Positions 17,932 to 26,605 of a DNA stretch of 64,000 nt are shown here, piece after piece; the stretch's first letter is position 1, and the number at the start of each line of letters is the position of its first letter. A program made the position numbers and the translations under genes. A model generated the notes under the pieces. It was not told the origin of the DNA and did not search any database. It worked only from the letters and a program-made list of their open reading frames with translations. This DNA comes from Chitinophagaceae bacterium (GTDB lineage: Bacteria; Bacteroidota; Bacteroidia; Chitinophagales; UBA10324), in the NCBI GenBank assembly GCA_016717285.1, contig JADKFU010000004.1, positions 372,001-436,000 on the forward strand. The letters run 5' to 3'.

Positions 17932-17958
17932 ATGCAAGCATTTCCAAAACGCTTGCAT
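17932..17958 (-). terminator. hairpin downstream of the second response regulator
   Basis: Arms atgcaagc and gcttgcat with an 11-base loop, about 225 bp after the stop of the regulator at 18184. The following minus-strand bases are only moderately T-rich, so termination is a guess. Confidence 0.35.
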
Positions 17959-18077
17959 TTATTATTCAATGAATAGCAGATCATGCACCGGCAATTGCAA
18001 TGAATCAATTATGTTGTTTTATTTTTCATTGCATTTTGATTTAGTTGAATAGCTGATAATAAGAATACGAAGGTTAA

Positions 18078-18093
18078 TCACCAATTCAGGTGA
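18078..18093 (-). promoter_or_regulatory. dyad copy f (operator without clear promoter)
   Basis: TCACCAATTCAGGTGA, a perfect five-base-arm dyad, is followed by TTAAC instead of TTGAC. No -7 box lies at the common spacing. It sits between the second regulator and the small-protein unit and may be an auxiliary site or a decayed promoter. Confidence 0.55.
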
Positions 18094-18183
18094 GTACCTT
18101 AACTAAATCAATCCTTGACAAATGTGGAACAACATTTTTTTGGCAAACAGATACAGAAAAATCTTTTACCACGGATCAGGTTC

Positions 18184-18828
18184 TCATAACCTTTCCCTCA
18201 GCGCTTTTGATACCGCTTCACTTACAGAATTCACGTGAAGTTTTTTATAAATGTGCTTTATATGAGAATGTACGGTATCGTAGCTGATTTGCATTTTGTC
18301 AGCGATGCCTTTGTAGGGATCTCCATTAACAAGATGCTTCAGCACCTCTTTCTCCCGATCTGTCAGATTGAATGCATCCGGGTTAGCAGGCGCATTTTTC
18401 TGTTGAATAAGATTCAGGACTTTCACTGCAATGGAGGGCGTCATGGGTGCGCCGCCGGTATGCGCTTCCTTCACTCCGGCAATCAGGTGTACCAGTGACT
18501 GGGTTTTCAGGAGATAACCTGAAGCGCCGGCACAAATCGCCGCGAATATCTTTTCTTCATCGTCAAAGGTGGTGAGCATGAGAATCACCTGATCAGGAAA
18601 ATTCTTTTTAATAATAGTGGTTGCTTCAATACCACTCAGTCCCGGCATATCGATATCCATCAGTACTACATCCGGCTCAAATGTTTCCACCAGTACGCTG
18701 GCGTCTGTGGCATCCTGATAGCCTCCCAACCATTCGAATTCAGGATGGGAAGCAAAAAGGATTTCCAGAGAATCGCGGATACGATTGTTATCGTCAAAGA
18801 GTAATATTTTAATTGGAGCATCTTCCAT
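18184..18828 (-). CDS. NarL/LuxR-family response regulator
   Basis: A protein of about 215 residues. The receiver has acidic DD in LLFDDNNR, phospho-acceptor D59 or D60 in VVLMDIDMP depending on which Met is first, and Lys in GYLLKTQS. The C-terminal LuxR HTH reads LTDREKEVLKHLVNGDPYKGIADKMQISYDTVHSHIKHIYKKLHV. Two adjacent ATGs (18831 and 18828) fit the protein. An upstream ATG at 18864 would overlap the operator/promoter and is unlikely. The -7 box CATATTTA ends at 18834, so transcription should begin at about 18828-18830, giving an essentially leaderless mRNA. The histidine kinase at 19208 lies upstream on the same strand and is the probable partner. It probably binds the dyad and controls its own gene. 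Confidence 0.88.
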   Translation of the reverse strand: MEDAPIKILLFDDNNRIRDSLEILFASHPEFEWLGGYQDATDASVLVETFEPDVVLMDIDMPGLSGIEATTIIKKNFPDQVILMLTTFDDEEKIFAAICAGASGYLLKTQSLVHLIAGVKEAHTGGAPMTPSIAVKVLNLIQQKNAPANPDAFNLTDREKEVLKHLVNGDPYKGIADKMQISYDTVHSHIKHIYKKLHVNSVSEAVSKALRERL

Positions 18829-18833
18829 CATTG

Positions 18834-18880
18834 TAAATATGAACAAAATTTCAATGCTGGTCAATCGCCAATTCTGGTGA
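18834..18880 (-). promoter_or_regulatory. dyad promoter g (second response regulator)
   Basis: The dyad TCGCCAATTCTGGTGA (18865-18880) abuts TTGAC (18860-18864). The -7 box CATATTTA at 18834-18841 has the exact common spacing. The start codon follows within a few bases. Confidence 0.75.
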
Positions 18881-19037
18881 TCCCGCTTTGTTATTTAAAA
18901 AAATGGAACTTCCTGAATAGGTCAATAAACCAGTCATTTGGTCTTAGTTCCTGCTATTTGTTGTAAGAAAGTACAGATTTCATACATTATACCTTTGGTT
19001 AAATGTAGACCGATACAAAATTTAAAATGGTTGTCAA

Positions 19038-19053
19038 TCGCCAATTCTGGTGA
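19038..19053 (-). promoter_or_regulatory. dyad copy h (upstream of second regulator)
   Basis: TCGCCAATTCTGGTGA, identical to copy g and 173 bp upstream of it, abuts TTGAC. The only -7-like box (TACATTTA, 19000-19007) is seven bases too far for the common geometry, so it may be an auxiliary operator. No gene starts between it and copy g. Confidence 0.6.
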
Positions 19054-19207
19054 TACAACTGGAAAACTATTAGAGTCATCATTGCACTCATGAAAGACCA
19101 TGAAATATGTCAAAAACAACCCTATATCAAGAAGGCAAGGATCGGGATGACCATAAATTGTTGCTTCGCTGAAAATGGAAAAACAGATTCGGATATAAAC
19201 CTGGTAA

Positions 19208-20248
19208 TCAAACTTGCCTCATCGGCACCGCAAAGCGAATCTGCGTTCCTTTTCCTGATTCGGTAAGCAGGAAAAATTCAGCACCAATTTCCTCCGCCCG
19301 CTTTTTCATGTTCCGGATTCCGTTTCCATTATAACCCGCGTCTTGATTTAAATCAAACCCTTTTCCATTATCGTACAATTCAACAATAAGCGCATTAGCC
19401 GATCTGCTGATAGATGCGCTGAAACTATCACAACCGGAATATTTAATTGCATTATAAACTGCTTCTTTGAAAATGAGAAAGATATTTTTACGCTGATCAA
19501 TTGAAAGCCTTAGCGTTGTGGATATTGTTTTCGTGTCCAGTATAAAATGAATATTACGTGCTGCACATAAATCAACCGCATACTTTTTCATCCTGTTAGT
19601 GATACTCTCAAAATTGTCATTCTGTGGATTGATTGCCCAAACGATATCACTCATTTCTTCTACCAGTTCGTGTGATGTGGCATCAATTTTATCCAATAAC
19701 ATTTTTAGCCTTGAAGGTTTTTCGCCTGTGAATTGCTGTGCCATTTCGCTATAATAGGAAATGCTGCCAAGGGTGGAACCAATGTTATCATGAAGATCAC
19801 GTGCAATGCGTAAATACACTTTTTCACGAACCGCCTGCCGCCTCAGTAATAATGCAGTATCAAAAAAAGGATAGTGCCGTACTACTTTTCCATTTTTAAA
19901 ATAGTCGACAGAAACACCTTTAATATGTATAGATTTCCCTTTTACCGGCATTCCAAGTGTATCCGTTTTATGAATTGCCGTCCAGGTCATCATCGATACT
20001 ACTTTATCATCCTCAGCAATTTGTTCGTGTACAACAATCTTATTATTGCTGTATTCAGAGGCATCTTTTTTTACCTGACTTATATAATCAGTCTTGTTCA
20101 ATTTCTGACCGAAAAAATCGGCTGAAAAATCATCATCTAAATAAAGATGATAATTGAAATTGCTATCTCCTGACTTATCGGCTTCATGCCACTCCTTGGC
20201 AATACGTTTGTTTTTTTCCTGCTTAGAAATAACGGCTTCAGAGTTCAT
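19208..20248 (-). CDS. SnoaL-like domain fused to HisKA_3-type sensor histidine kinase
   Basis: A 346-residue protein with no membrane segment. Residues ~10-130 look like a SnoaL/NTF2-type cone domain (RIAKEWHEADKSGDSNFNYHLY ... GKSIHIKGVSVDYFKNGKVVRHYPFFD). Residues ~140-205 are a HisKA_3 dimerisation domain with phospho-accepting H153 in ARDLHDNIGS. Residues ~250-343 are the ATPase domain (N267 in FKEAVYNAIKYS, G1 box YDNGKGF, G2 box GNGIRNM). This DesK/NarX-like kinase type pairs with LuxR-type regulators, and one follows on the same strand. The N-terminal domain suggests a cytoplasmic small-molecule sensor. The gene itself has no dyad in front, so it may be expressed constitutively. Confidence 0.85.
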   Translation of the reverse strand: MNSEAVISKQEKNKRIAKEWHEADKSGDSNFNYHLYLDDDFSADFFGQKLNKTDYISQVKKDASEYSNNKIVVHEQIAEDDKVVSMMTWTAIHKTDTLGMPVKGKSIHIKGVSVDYFKNGKVVRHYPFFDTALLLRRQAVREKVYLRIARDLHDNIGSTLGSISYYSEMAQQFTGEKPSRLKMLLDKIDATSHELVEEMSDIVWAINPQNDNFESITNRMKKYAVDLCAARNIHFILDTKTISTTLRLSIDQRKNIFLIFKEAVYNAIKYSGCDSFSASISRSANALIVELYDNGKGFDLNQDAGYNGNGIRNMKKRAEEIGAEFFLLTESGKGTQIRFAVPMRQV

Positions 20249-20474
20249 GGCGTAATCCTTAATAACTGTAAATACTGATCACGCGCCGTCCGAGAAGGAA
20301 TTAAATAGAGCAATTGTTGGTGTTGGGCAGCTTTCGCGAAATCGAAATATAATAAAAAAATCCATTAGTGGATTTGAATAGATGAAATCCAGGATCAGAA
20401 TTTTTCTAAAATTTCTTTTTCCTGGCTTTGAAATTTATTGTGTTGCTGTTATATTCTATAATTTTATTTGTTTC

Positions 20475-20490
20475 ACGCAATGCATTGCGT
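20475..20490. repeat. 16-bp palindrome
   Basis: acgcaatgcattgcgt is a perfect 16-bp palindrome followed by ctctacg, in the otherwise gene-free stretch 20249-20608. It resembles dispersed intergenic repeat words of many bacteria. I see nothing else in this stretch except the terminator at 20555-20587. Confidence 0.5.
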
Positions 20491-20554
20491 CTCTACGTTT
20501 GTATGATTTCTTGCACAACATATTTAACAATCGATGTATCAACCTCGCCAAAAA

Positions 20555-20587
20555 ACAAAACCCCTCCGGAATCCGAAAGGGTTTTGT
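20555..20587 (-). terminator. terminator after the small secreted protein gene
   Basis: Arms acaaaaccc and gggttttgt around a partly paired loop, followed on the minus strand by TTTTTTGGC. It lies 22 bp after the stop at 20609. Confidence 0.75.
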
Positions 20588-20608
20588 CTTCAAGAGAAAA
20601 CTAACTTA

Positions 20609-21160
20609 CTATTCCAATACTACCATCTTCTCATGTCCGCGGTAGCAATCCAGTTTCAGGTTGTTGTCCATCTGACCCACCATTGATTGCAGCAAATTGT
20701 TGTAGCTGCTGATATCATTCACCCGTTTCCACAATTCCTCGCGACGGCATCCGGCCTGTGGTGCATACTTGATGCGATACCATTTGTTATTCTTGTCATA
20801 TACCAGCGTAAAGGTTTTTGTTTCGGTACCATTATTCATGTATACTTCAAAGTAGGTGGTGATCACCAGATCGCGAATCATAGCAGGTACCTTAATGGCA
20901 TTGGCCATTCCAGCATTGTCGGCAATTCCCAACGTGTAATAATAACGGGCGGACTCTTTACCGTCATACTTAAACGTTTTAGTGCTGTCGTACTTTAACT
21001 CAAAGTAAATTTTTTTGCCGGGCCAGTTCACTGACTTATCCAGCATTCCCTTTTGATTTTGGGTAAGCATTTCCTTCATCAATACCTGGCTGCTGCCGGC
21101 GAATGGAAGGGTGAGTGCCACCATTACTAATACAATTTTTATGACGTTCTTCATGACCAT
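20609..21160 (-). CDS. secreted protein of unknown function, 183 residues
   Basis: A signal peptide (MKNVIKIVLVMVALTLPFAGSS, starting at the third codon or at the first Met) precedes a mixed alpha/beta body with many aromatic residues. I recognise no family. A start at 21154 (the MKN) is as likely as 21160. It follows the haloperoxidase gene by 27 bp on the same strand and shares its terminator, so the two are probably co-transcribed. The protein should be periplasmic or outer-membrane associated. No catalytic motif is evident. Confidence 0.65.
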   Translation of the reverse strand: MVMKNVIKIVLVMVALTLPFAGSSQVLMKEMLTQNQKGMLDKSVNWPGKKIYFELKYDSTKTFKYDGKESARYYYTLGIADNAGMANAIKVPAMIRDLVITTYFEVYMNNGTETKTFTLVYDKNNKWYRIKYAPQAGCRREELWKRVNDISSYNNLLQSMVGQMDNNLKLDCYRGHEKMVVLE

Positions 21161-21187
21161 TTTCTTTTTTCCGTGAATTAATCGATA

Positions 21188-22573
21188 TTATTTTTTTGCT
21201 ACGGCAGCGCCACCGCTTCCCAGTGTTACACTTTTCAAAAGGTTATTGGCAACACAACTTCCAACAGTTATGCCATCCAGTATAGCAGCTTCGTAGTGAA
21301 TACCGCCATACATCCTTGAATACGCGGCCTCATTTGCAGCAGCATTAAAAGATTTAAATTTTCTCGGATACAATCCAATTACCAAATTGGTACTATCGGT
21401 AAATTCAACGTTATCACCGAAATATTTTGTAAGAACAGTGGATGCCGCGCCGGAAAATCCTGAGTGACCTGATGGATATTCAGGGAAGGGAGGTGTTTCC
21501 AGATAGGGCTCCCAATCCGGTTTTTTCAGCATTTCAGCTATGTAGGTTTTAGGACGTAACAGGTTAACCTTGTATTTGATCTTCCATACAGAAATGGCTG
21601 CATTGTATTCTGCCATGCCGAGGTAAGCATACAACTCACATGTTTGAGCAAGGTTATAACCATTCTTTCTCACTTGCTGTTTGGTGATTTTCATCCAGTG
21701 ACCAGGTGGAGTGTAGGTTTCTACAGGACAATCAGCCCAGTACAATGAAGTGATACGGTCGTACTCAGAAAATGAAGTATCAATACCATACAATTTTTCG
21801 CAGAACTTGCAAAACTCTGAACTCGAGTCCGAACTGTAAGGAATAGTAGGCTCCATCATGCACAATTGCGTTGTATCCAAACCTAATGGCCGCAAGCCGC
21901 CGAAGTAAGGTTCGAAAGCGGTCTTGTCAATATCGGTTGGCTCCCATAATTCAGGATGCGCAGGATCTCCGGCCCGTGAAGGTGATTCATAAATATTGTT
22001 TTCGCGCGTATAATCATACTGATCCGTTTTCATGTAATCAATAAACGCATTGGCAAGATCTTGTCCATATTGCTTGGATCGTGCGGATACATCAGCATTT
22101 GCAACGATACTATCACACTGATGATTCATTTTATCGCGAAGCTGCACCAATGCTACTGTATTAGGACCCATGTAACGGGAAAGCCCTTCATCACAAACTA
22201 AGTAAGCACAGTTATTTAAAACTGTTGGCCAGTCATATTCCATACCCGCATCAGGCACCGGTAATTTATCGAGTCCCTTTAACTGACCGGCTAATGAGTG
22301 ACCATCCGGAATACCATGTACCACTGATTCATACATTGCTGCTCCGAGATAACCCATCGCACGTGCTGCAGGTGGCGGGCCAACACGCTGAAACCGGATT
22401 TGGTCCAATAATAAATCACCCCAGATAATAGCCATGCTGTTATTGAATTCAGTGGCGGGTTTTGATTTTTCATTGTACACGCTGCCGCTTTGGGTACCGC
22501 CGTTTTCACAACTGTAAAAACTGCCGGCCACCAATGCAACAAGCAGCATCAGTACAGGTAAGGATTTTTTCAT
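21188..22573 (-). CDS. vanadium-dependent haloperoxidase / PAP2-superfamily lipoprotein
   Basis: A 461-residue lipoprotein with lipobox Cys at 22 (AGSFYSC). The catalytic pocket of the acid phosphatase/vanadium haloperoxidase fold is recognisable. Lys/Arg-Pro lies in KIKYKVNLLRP (K331-P341), PSGH at 367-370, and R420 with H426 in RMYGGIHYE. Family members either oxidise halides with peroxide or hydrolyse phosphate esters; the sequence alone does not separate these. It should sit on the periplasmic or outer face. It lies divergent to the two tandem FG-GAP/ASPIC lipoproteins, a pairing I believe recurs in Bacteroidota. Confidence 0.85.
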   Translation of the reverse strand: MKKSLPVLMLLVALVAGSFYSCENGGTQSGSVYNEKSKPATEFNNSMAIIWGDLLLDQIRFQRVGPPPAARAMGYLGAAMYESVVHGIPDGHSLAGQLKGLDKLPVPDAGMEYDWPTVLNNCAYLVCDEGLSRYMGPNTVALVQLRDKMNHQCDSIVANADVSARSKQYGQDLANAFIDYMKTDQYDYTRENNIYESPSRAGDPAHPELWEPTDIDKTAFEPYFGGLRPLGLDTTQLCMMEPTIPYSSDSSSEFCKFCEKLYGIDTSFSEYDRITSLYWADCPVETYTPPGHWMKITKQQVRKNGYNLAQTCELYAYLGMAEYNAAISVWKIKYKVNLLRPKTYIAEMLKKPDWEPYLETPPFPEYPSGHSGFSGAASTVLTKYFGDNVEFTDSTNLVIGLYPRKFKSFNAAANEAAYSRMYGGIHYEAAILDGITVGSCVANNLLKSVTLGSGGAAVAKK

Positions 22574-22972
22574 AAAGGAAGGATTGGTTGAGTGAGATTT
22601 CTAAAAAGCGGCTCAAAAGTAATTATTAAACGTTTTGTTCAATTTATGAAGGATATATTTTTTGTTAATGAAAACTAAACATACGCAACCAATCTGAAAA
22701 TCATAATAGTTCATGCGATTAAGCAGTATATACACTACCTGTTTTCATACCTATTTCTACATAGCAAGGCTGAACATTATTAGACACTCGTTACTATTTT
22801 GTTAATGAAAACTAAAACCTCATTCCGGCCACTATTAAGTTGATAAATTTGCCGCCTTACATGAATCATCCATTCAACCACCGGTTTGAAAAAATCCTTT
22901 CACATCCTATCTGAAACGGTTCGTGGCTCTTTTCCATTCTTTAAAAATCAACAAACAAATAAATTACACACC
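22574..22972. promoter_or_regulatory. divergent intergenic region with a 20-bp direct repeat
   Basis: The 20-mer ttttgttaatgaaaactaaa occurs exactly at 22660-22679 and 22797-22816, in the same orientation, 137 bp apart, between the divergent haloperoxidase and ASPIC genes. No gene or RNA is seen in this stretch. It may hold two operator copies or duplicated promoter segments. Confidence 0.65.
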
Positions 22973-25900
22973 ATGAGTAATTTTTCTCCGCGCCTCAGGG
23001 CTTATGTAGCTGTAACTGCAGTAGCGCTCTTGATGGCGTCCTGCAAGAATTTCGATCACGTGTACTCCCGTAACTTCGATTTTCCGCCTGCCGACAGTAC
23101 AAAATTTGCCAAACTGGATGAACCATCCGGAAAACTGTTCGACCTGCTCACAGATAAATCCACCGGCATTGATTTTTCCAACCGGATGGATTTTAAATTC
23201 CTTGATGATAATAACCTCTACGTAAACTACTACAACGGTGGCGGTGTAGCGGTAATGAATATCAACGGCGACTCTTTGCCCGATCTTTATATGACCGGCA
23301 ATAAAGTGGCCGATCAGATTTATGTGAATGAAGGAAACATGCATTTTAAGAATGCTTCCCAAAATTCAGGCATCCTGCAGACTAACAAAGGCTGGTCAAC
23401 AGGTGTTGCAGTAGTAGACATCAACAATGACGGTTTCGACGATGTATATGTCTGCCGCTCGCGTTGGAAAGATTCACTTGCGAATTTATTCTATATAAAT
23501 AATGGCAACGGAACCTTTACCGAAAAGGGTAAAGAATATGGAATTGAATGCGCCGACAGTTACACGATGGGCGCAGTATTTTTTGATTACGACAATGATG
23601 GCGACCTTGACCTGTATGTAAAAAATCATCCGAGCGATTTCGTGGAACGCATGCGTTTCAACAATCTCGAAAAGGTGGAGCAGGGCAAAAACCAAAGCGA
23701 TAAATTTTTCCGCAACGATGGCAATGGCAAATTCACAGATGTATCAAAAGAAGCCGGCATTAATAATCACGGATACGGATTAGCAGTGTGTGCCGCCGAT
23801 GTGAATGATGACGGATGGATGGATGTCTATGGTTGCAATGACTTCGCGATGTACGATTATCTATACATTAACAATGGAAATGGAACCTTCACCGATCACT
23901 CCGGCGACTGGCTTTCAAAAAGCTCAATGTTCAGCATGGGCGTTGATATTGCTGACGTGAACAATGATGCATGGCAGGACATTGTAACCTGCGACATGCG
24001 TTTCGACCATTCTTACATGCGCCGCTCTTTTGCACTCGGACTTCGCAGAAATGAATTCAGCAACATGGTGAGCAGCGGTTATCATTATCAATATGTGAAG
24101 AATGCATTACACATCAACAATGGCAACAATACCTACTCTGAAATTGCCAACCTCGCAGGTGTAGACGCGACTGATTGGTCATGGGGGCCTTTGTTCTGCG
24201 ATTATGATAATGATGGTCTGAAAGATCTGTTCATCCCAAATGGTTATTACCGCTGGTTGAATATTGACGAACGTGAATTGTACCAGGCGATGAGAGACGC
24301 CACGCGCCGGAAAGACAGTGTTGCTTATAACAAACTGTACACTTTGGTGAGCAAGAAAAAACTGATTGTTCCAAATTACATTTATAAAAACAACGGCAAC
24401 TTCACTTTCACCAATGAGATTGATAACTGGGGCTGTAACCTTCCTTCTATTACTCATGGTGCTGCATTGGTTGATCTCGATATGGATGGTGATATGGACA
24501 TGGTTACAAGCGTTACTGAATCATCTACCATCGTATATCGCAACAACTCCGAGAAGCTCGATAACAATCATTACATCCGTTTCAAACTCACGGGTACCGA
24601 TAAAAATATCAATGCCATCGGCACCAAGATTTACATCTATTCAAAAAGCGGCATGCAGATGATTCAGCACCACGTTGTGCGTGGTTACCAGTCAACTTCT
24701 GAGAACATCGCGCATTTCGGTTTGGCAAAAGACGACACCGTTTATAAAGTGATTGTGATCTGGCCTGATGAAAAAACACAAGTATTGAAAAATCTTGCCG
24801 TAAACCAGGTGGTGAAACTCGATCACAAAAATGCCACTAACGAAAAGATTGACATTCATTCCAAATACACACCGATGTTTGCCGATGCTTCCGAAAAACT
24901 CGGCATTGATTACAAACATGTTGAAGATGAATATGAAGATTTCAAGAAAGAATTATTGTTACCTCATAAAATGAGTCGCTTCGGTCCCGGTCTAGCCGTT
25001 GCCGATGTGAATGGCGATGGGCTTGAAGACTTCTTTGTAAGCGGTGCTGTTAGATCACCCGGAGAATTGTATCTGCAGACTTCAAACAAAACTTTTGTTA
25101 AAGCACCTTCACAACCCTGGACCAATGATAAAGCCACTGAACAATTAGGTGTTTTATTTTTTGATGCCGATGGCGATAACGATGCAGACCTTTATATGGC
25201 TACAGGTGGAAGTGAATTCAGTCCTGAGGACCCACTGCTCAACGATTTACTATTTACAAATGATGGCAAAGGAAATTTTTCTAAAAACACAAAGGCACTT
25301 CCTGACATGCGGGTAAGCGGTTCCTGTGTAGTAGCCGGAGATTATGATAATGACGGTGACCTTGATTTATTTGTTGGCGGACGTGTAGTGCCCACCAAAT
25401 ATCCGATGCCTGCAAAGAGCACCATCCTGCGCAATGATAAAGGAGTGTTTACCGATGTTACGAAAGAAGTAGCTCCTGAATTGGATAAAGGCGGATTGGT
25501 TTGCGGCGCTATCTGGACAGATTATAATGCTGATAACAAACTCGACCTGATGATCATCGGCGAATGGATGCCTGTGACGCTCTATAAAAATGACGGAGGC
25601 AAATTTTCCAATGCAACTACCGCCGCAGGATTGGCTGATGCAACCGGTTGGTGGAACAGCATCATCTCCGGCGACTTCGATAACGATGGTGATGTTGACT
25701 ACGTAGCCGGAAATGAAGGATTGAACTCCCGTTATTATACTCCTTCAAAAGAACAACCTGTTGATTTGTATTCTTCCGACTTTGATAAAAACGGCACCAA
25801 CGACATTGTTCTTTCTGTTTACAACTACGGCAAATCCTATCCTGTTAAAACACGGATGACAATGGCGGAACAGATTCCGATGATCGGCGATAAATTCAAA

Positions 25901-26584
25901 CTCTACAAAACTTTTGCATTGGCAACCACAGAAGAAGTGTTTGGCAATGAAGCACTTTCAGCAGCAACGCATTTCACTGCCAATACTTTGGCTTCCTCTT
26001 ATATCGAAAACCAGGGTGATGGAAAATTTGTAGTTCGCGCATTACCGATGGAAGCTCAATTCTCCTGCTTATATGGAATAATTCCTTTTGATATCAACAA
26101 CGATGGCAATCTTGATCTGTTGGCACATGGCAATTTCTTTAGCCCTGAATCAGAAACAGAAAAACAGGATGCATGCATTGGTTTAACAATGCTCGGTGAT
26201 GGAAAAGGAAACTTTAAACCATTGAGCATCCAGGAATCAGGATTTCTCTCCAGTAAAGATGCCAAGGCGCTTGCTATCATCTATCTCGGAAAAAATGAAG
26301 CACCTGTTTTGCTCGGTACCAACAACAATGATAAGATGTTTGCCTACAGCTTTACGACTAATACCCAAAGCAAGGTTGGTCTTACCGAAAAAGATCGCTT
26401 CGCGGAAATTTTCTATAAGGATGGCCGCAAAGAAAAACATGAAAACAACATCGGTTCCGGTTACTTGTCGGAAGGCTCTAAAACAGTCTCCTTTATTCCT
26501 ACCCTCGTTGATAAAGTAGTGATCACCGATTACAAGGGTGAGCAACGCACCGCTTTCCAGGGCCAGGCCATTGCATCTAAATAA
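22973..26584 (+). CDS. FG-GAP/VCBS and ASPIC/UnbV repeat lipoprotein (CRTAC1-like), copy 1
   Basis: A 1203-residue protein. The start at 22973 gives a lipoprotein signal (MSNFSPRLRAYVAVTAVALLMASC); the longer frame from 22886 is rejected. Two FG-GAP propeller halves carry many Ca-binding DxNxDGxxD motifs (DINNDGFDD, DYDNDGDLD, DVNGDGLED, DADGDNDAD). Between them, about residues 560-640, is the ASPIC/UnbV domain (GTKIYIYSKSGMQM ... VRGYQSTSENIAHFGL). It should be lipid-anchored, probably at the outer membrane. Function is unknown; CRTAC1-type propellers bind ligands or carbohydrates. A paralogue of the same length follows 21 bp later. Confidence 0.87.
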   Translation: MSNFSPRLRAYVAVTAVALLMASCKNFDHVYSRNFDFPPADSTKFAKLDEPSGKLFDLLTDKSTGIDFSNRMDFKFLDDNNLYVNYYNGGGVAVMNINGDSLPDLYMTGNKVADQIYVNEGNMHFKNASQNSGILQTNKGWSTGVAVVDINNDGFDDVYVCRSRWKDSLANLFYINNGNGTFTEKGKEYGIECADSYTMGAVFFDYDNDGDLDLYVKNHPSDFVERMRFNNLEKVEQGKNQSDKFFRNDGNGKFTDVSKEAGINNHGYGLAVCAADVNDDGWMDVYGCNDFAMYDYLYINNGNGTFTDHSGDWLSKSSMFSMGVDIADVNNDAWQDIVTCDMRFDHSYMRRSFALGLRRNEFSNMVSSGYHYQYVKNALHINNGNNTYSEIANLAGVDATDWSWGPLFCDYDNDGLKDLFIPNGYYRWLNIDERELYQAMRDATRRKDSVAYNKLYTLVSKKKLIVPNYIYKNNGNFTFTNEIDNWGCNLPSITHGAALVDLDMDGDMDMVTSVTESSTIVYRNNSEKLDNNHYIRFKLTGTDKNINAIGTKIYIYSKSGMQMIQHHVVRGYQSTSENIAHFGLAKDDTVYKVIVIWPDEKTQVLKNLAVNQVVKLDHKNATNEKIDIHSKYTPMFADASEKLGIDYKHVEDEYEDFKKELLLPHKMSRFGPGLAVADVNGDGLEDFFVSGAVRSPGELYLQTSNKTFVKAPSQPWTNDKATEQLGVLFFDADGDNDADLYMATGGSEFSPEDPLLNDLLFTNDGKGNFSKNTKALPDMRVSGSCVVAGDYDNDGDLDLFVGGRVVPTKYPMPAKSTILRNDKGVFTDVTKEVAPELDKGGLVCGAIWTDYNADNKLDLMIIGEWMPVTLYKNDGGKFSNATTAAGLADATGWWNSIISGDFDNDGDVDYVAGNEGLNSRYYTPSKEQPVDLYSSDFDKNGTNDIVLSVYNYGKSYPVKTRMTMAEQIPMIGDKFKLYKTFALATTEEVFGNEALSAATHFTANTLASSYIENQGDGKFVVRALPMEAQFSCLYGIIPFDINNDGNLDLLAHGNFFSPESETEKQDACIGLTMLGDGKGNFKPLSIQESGFLSSKDAKALAIIYLGKNEAPVLLGTNNNDKMFAYSFTTNTQSKVGLTEKDRFAEIFYKDGRKEKHENNIGSGYLSEGSKTVSFIPTLVDKVVITDYKGEQRTAFQGQAIASK

Positions 26585-26605
26585 TTATTTCAGCTAACGG
26601 TTAAA

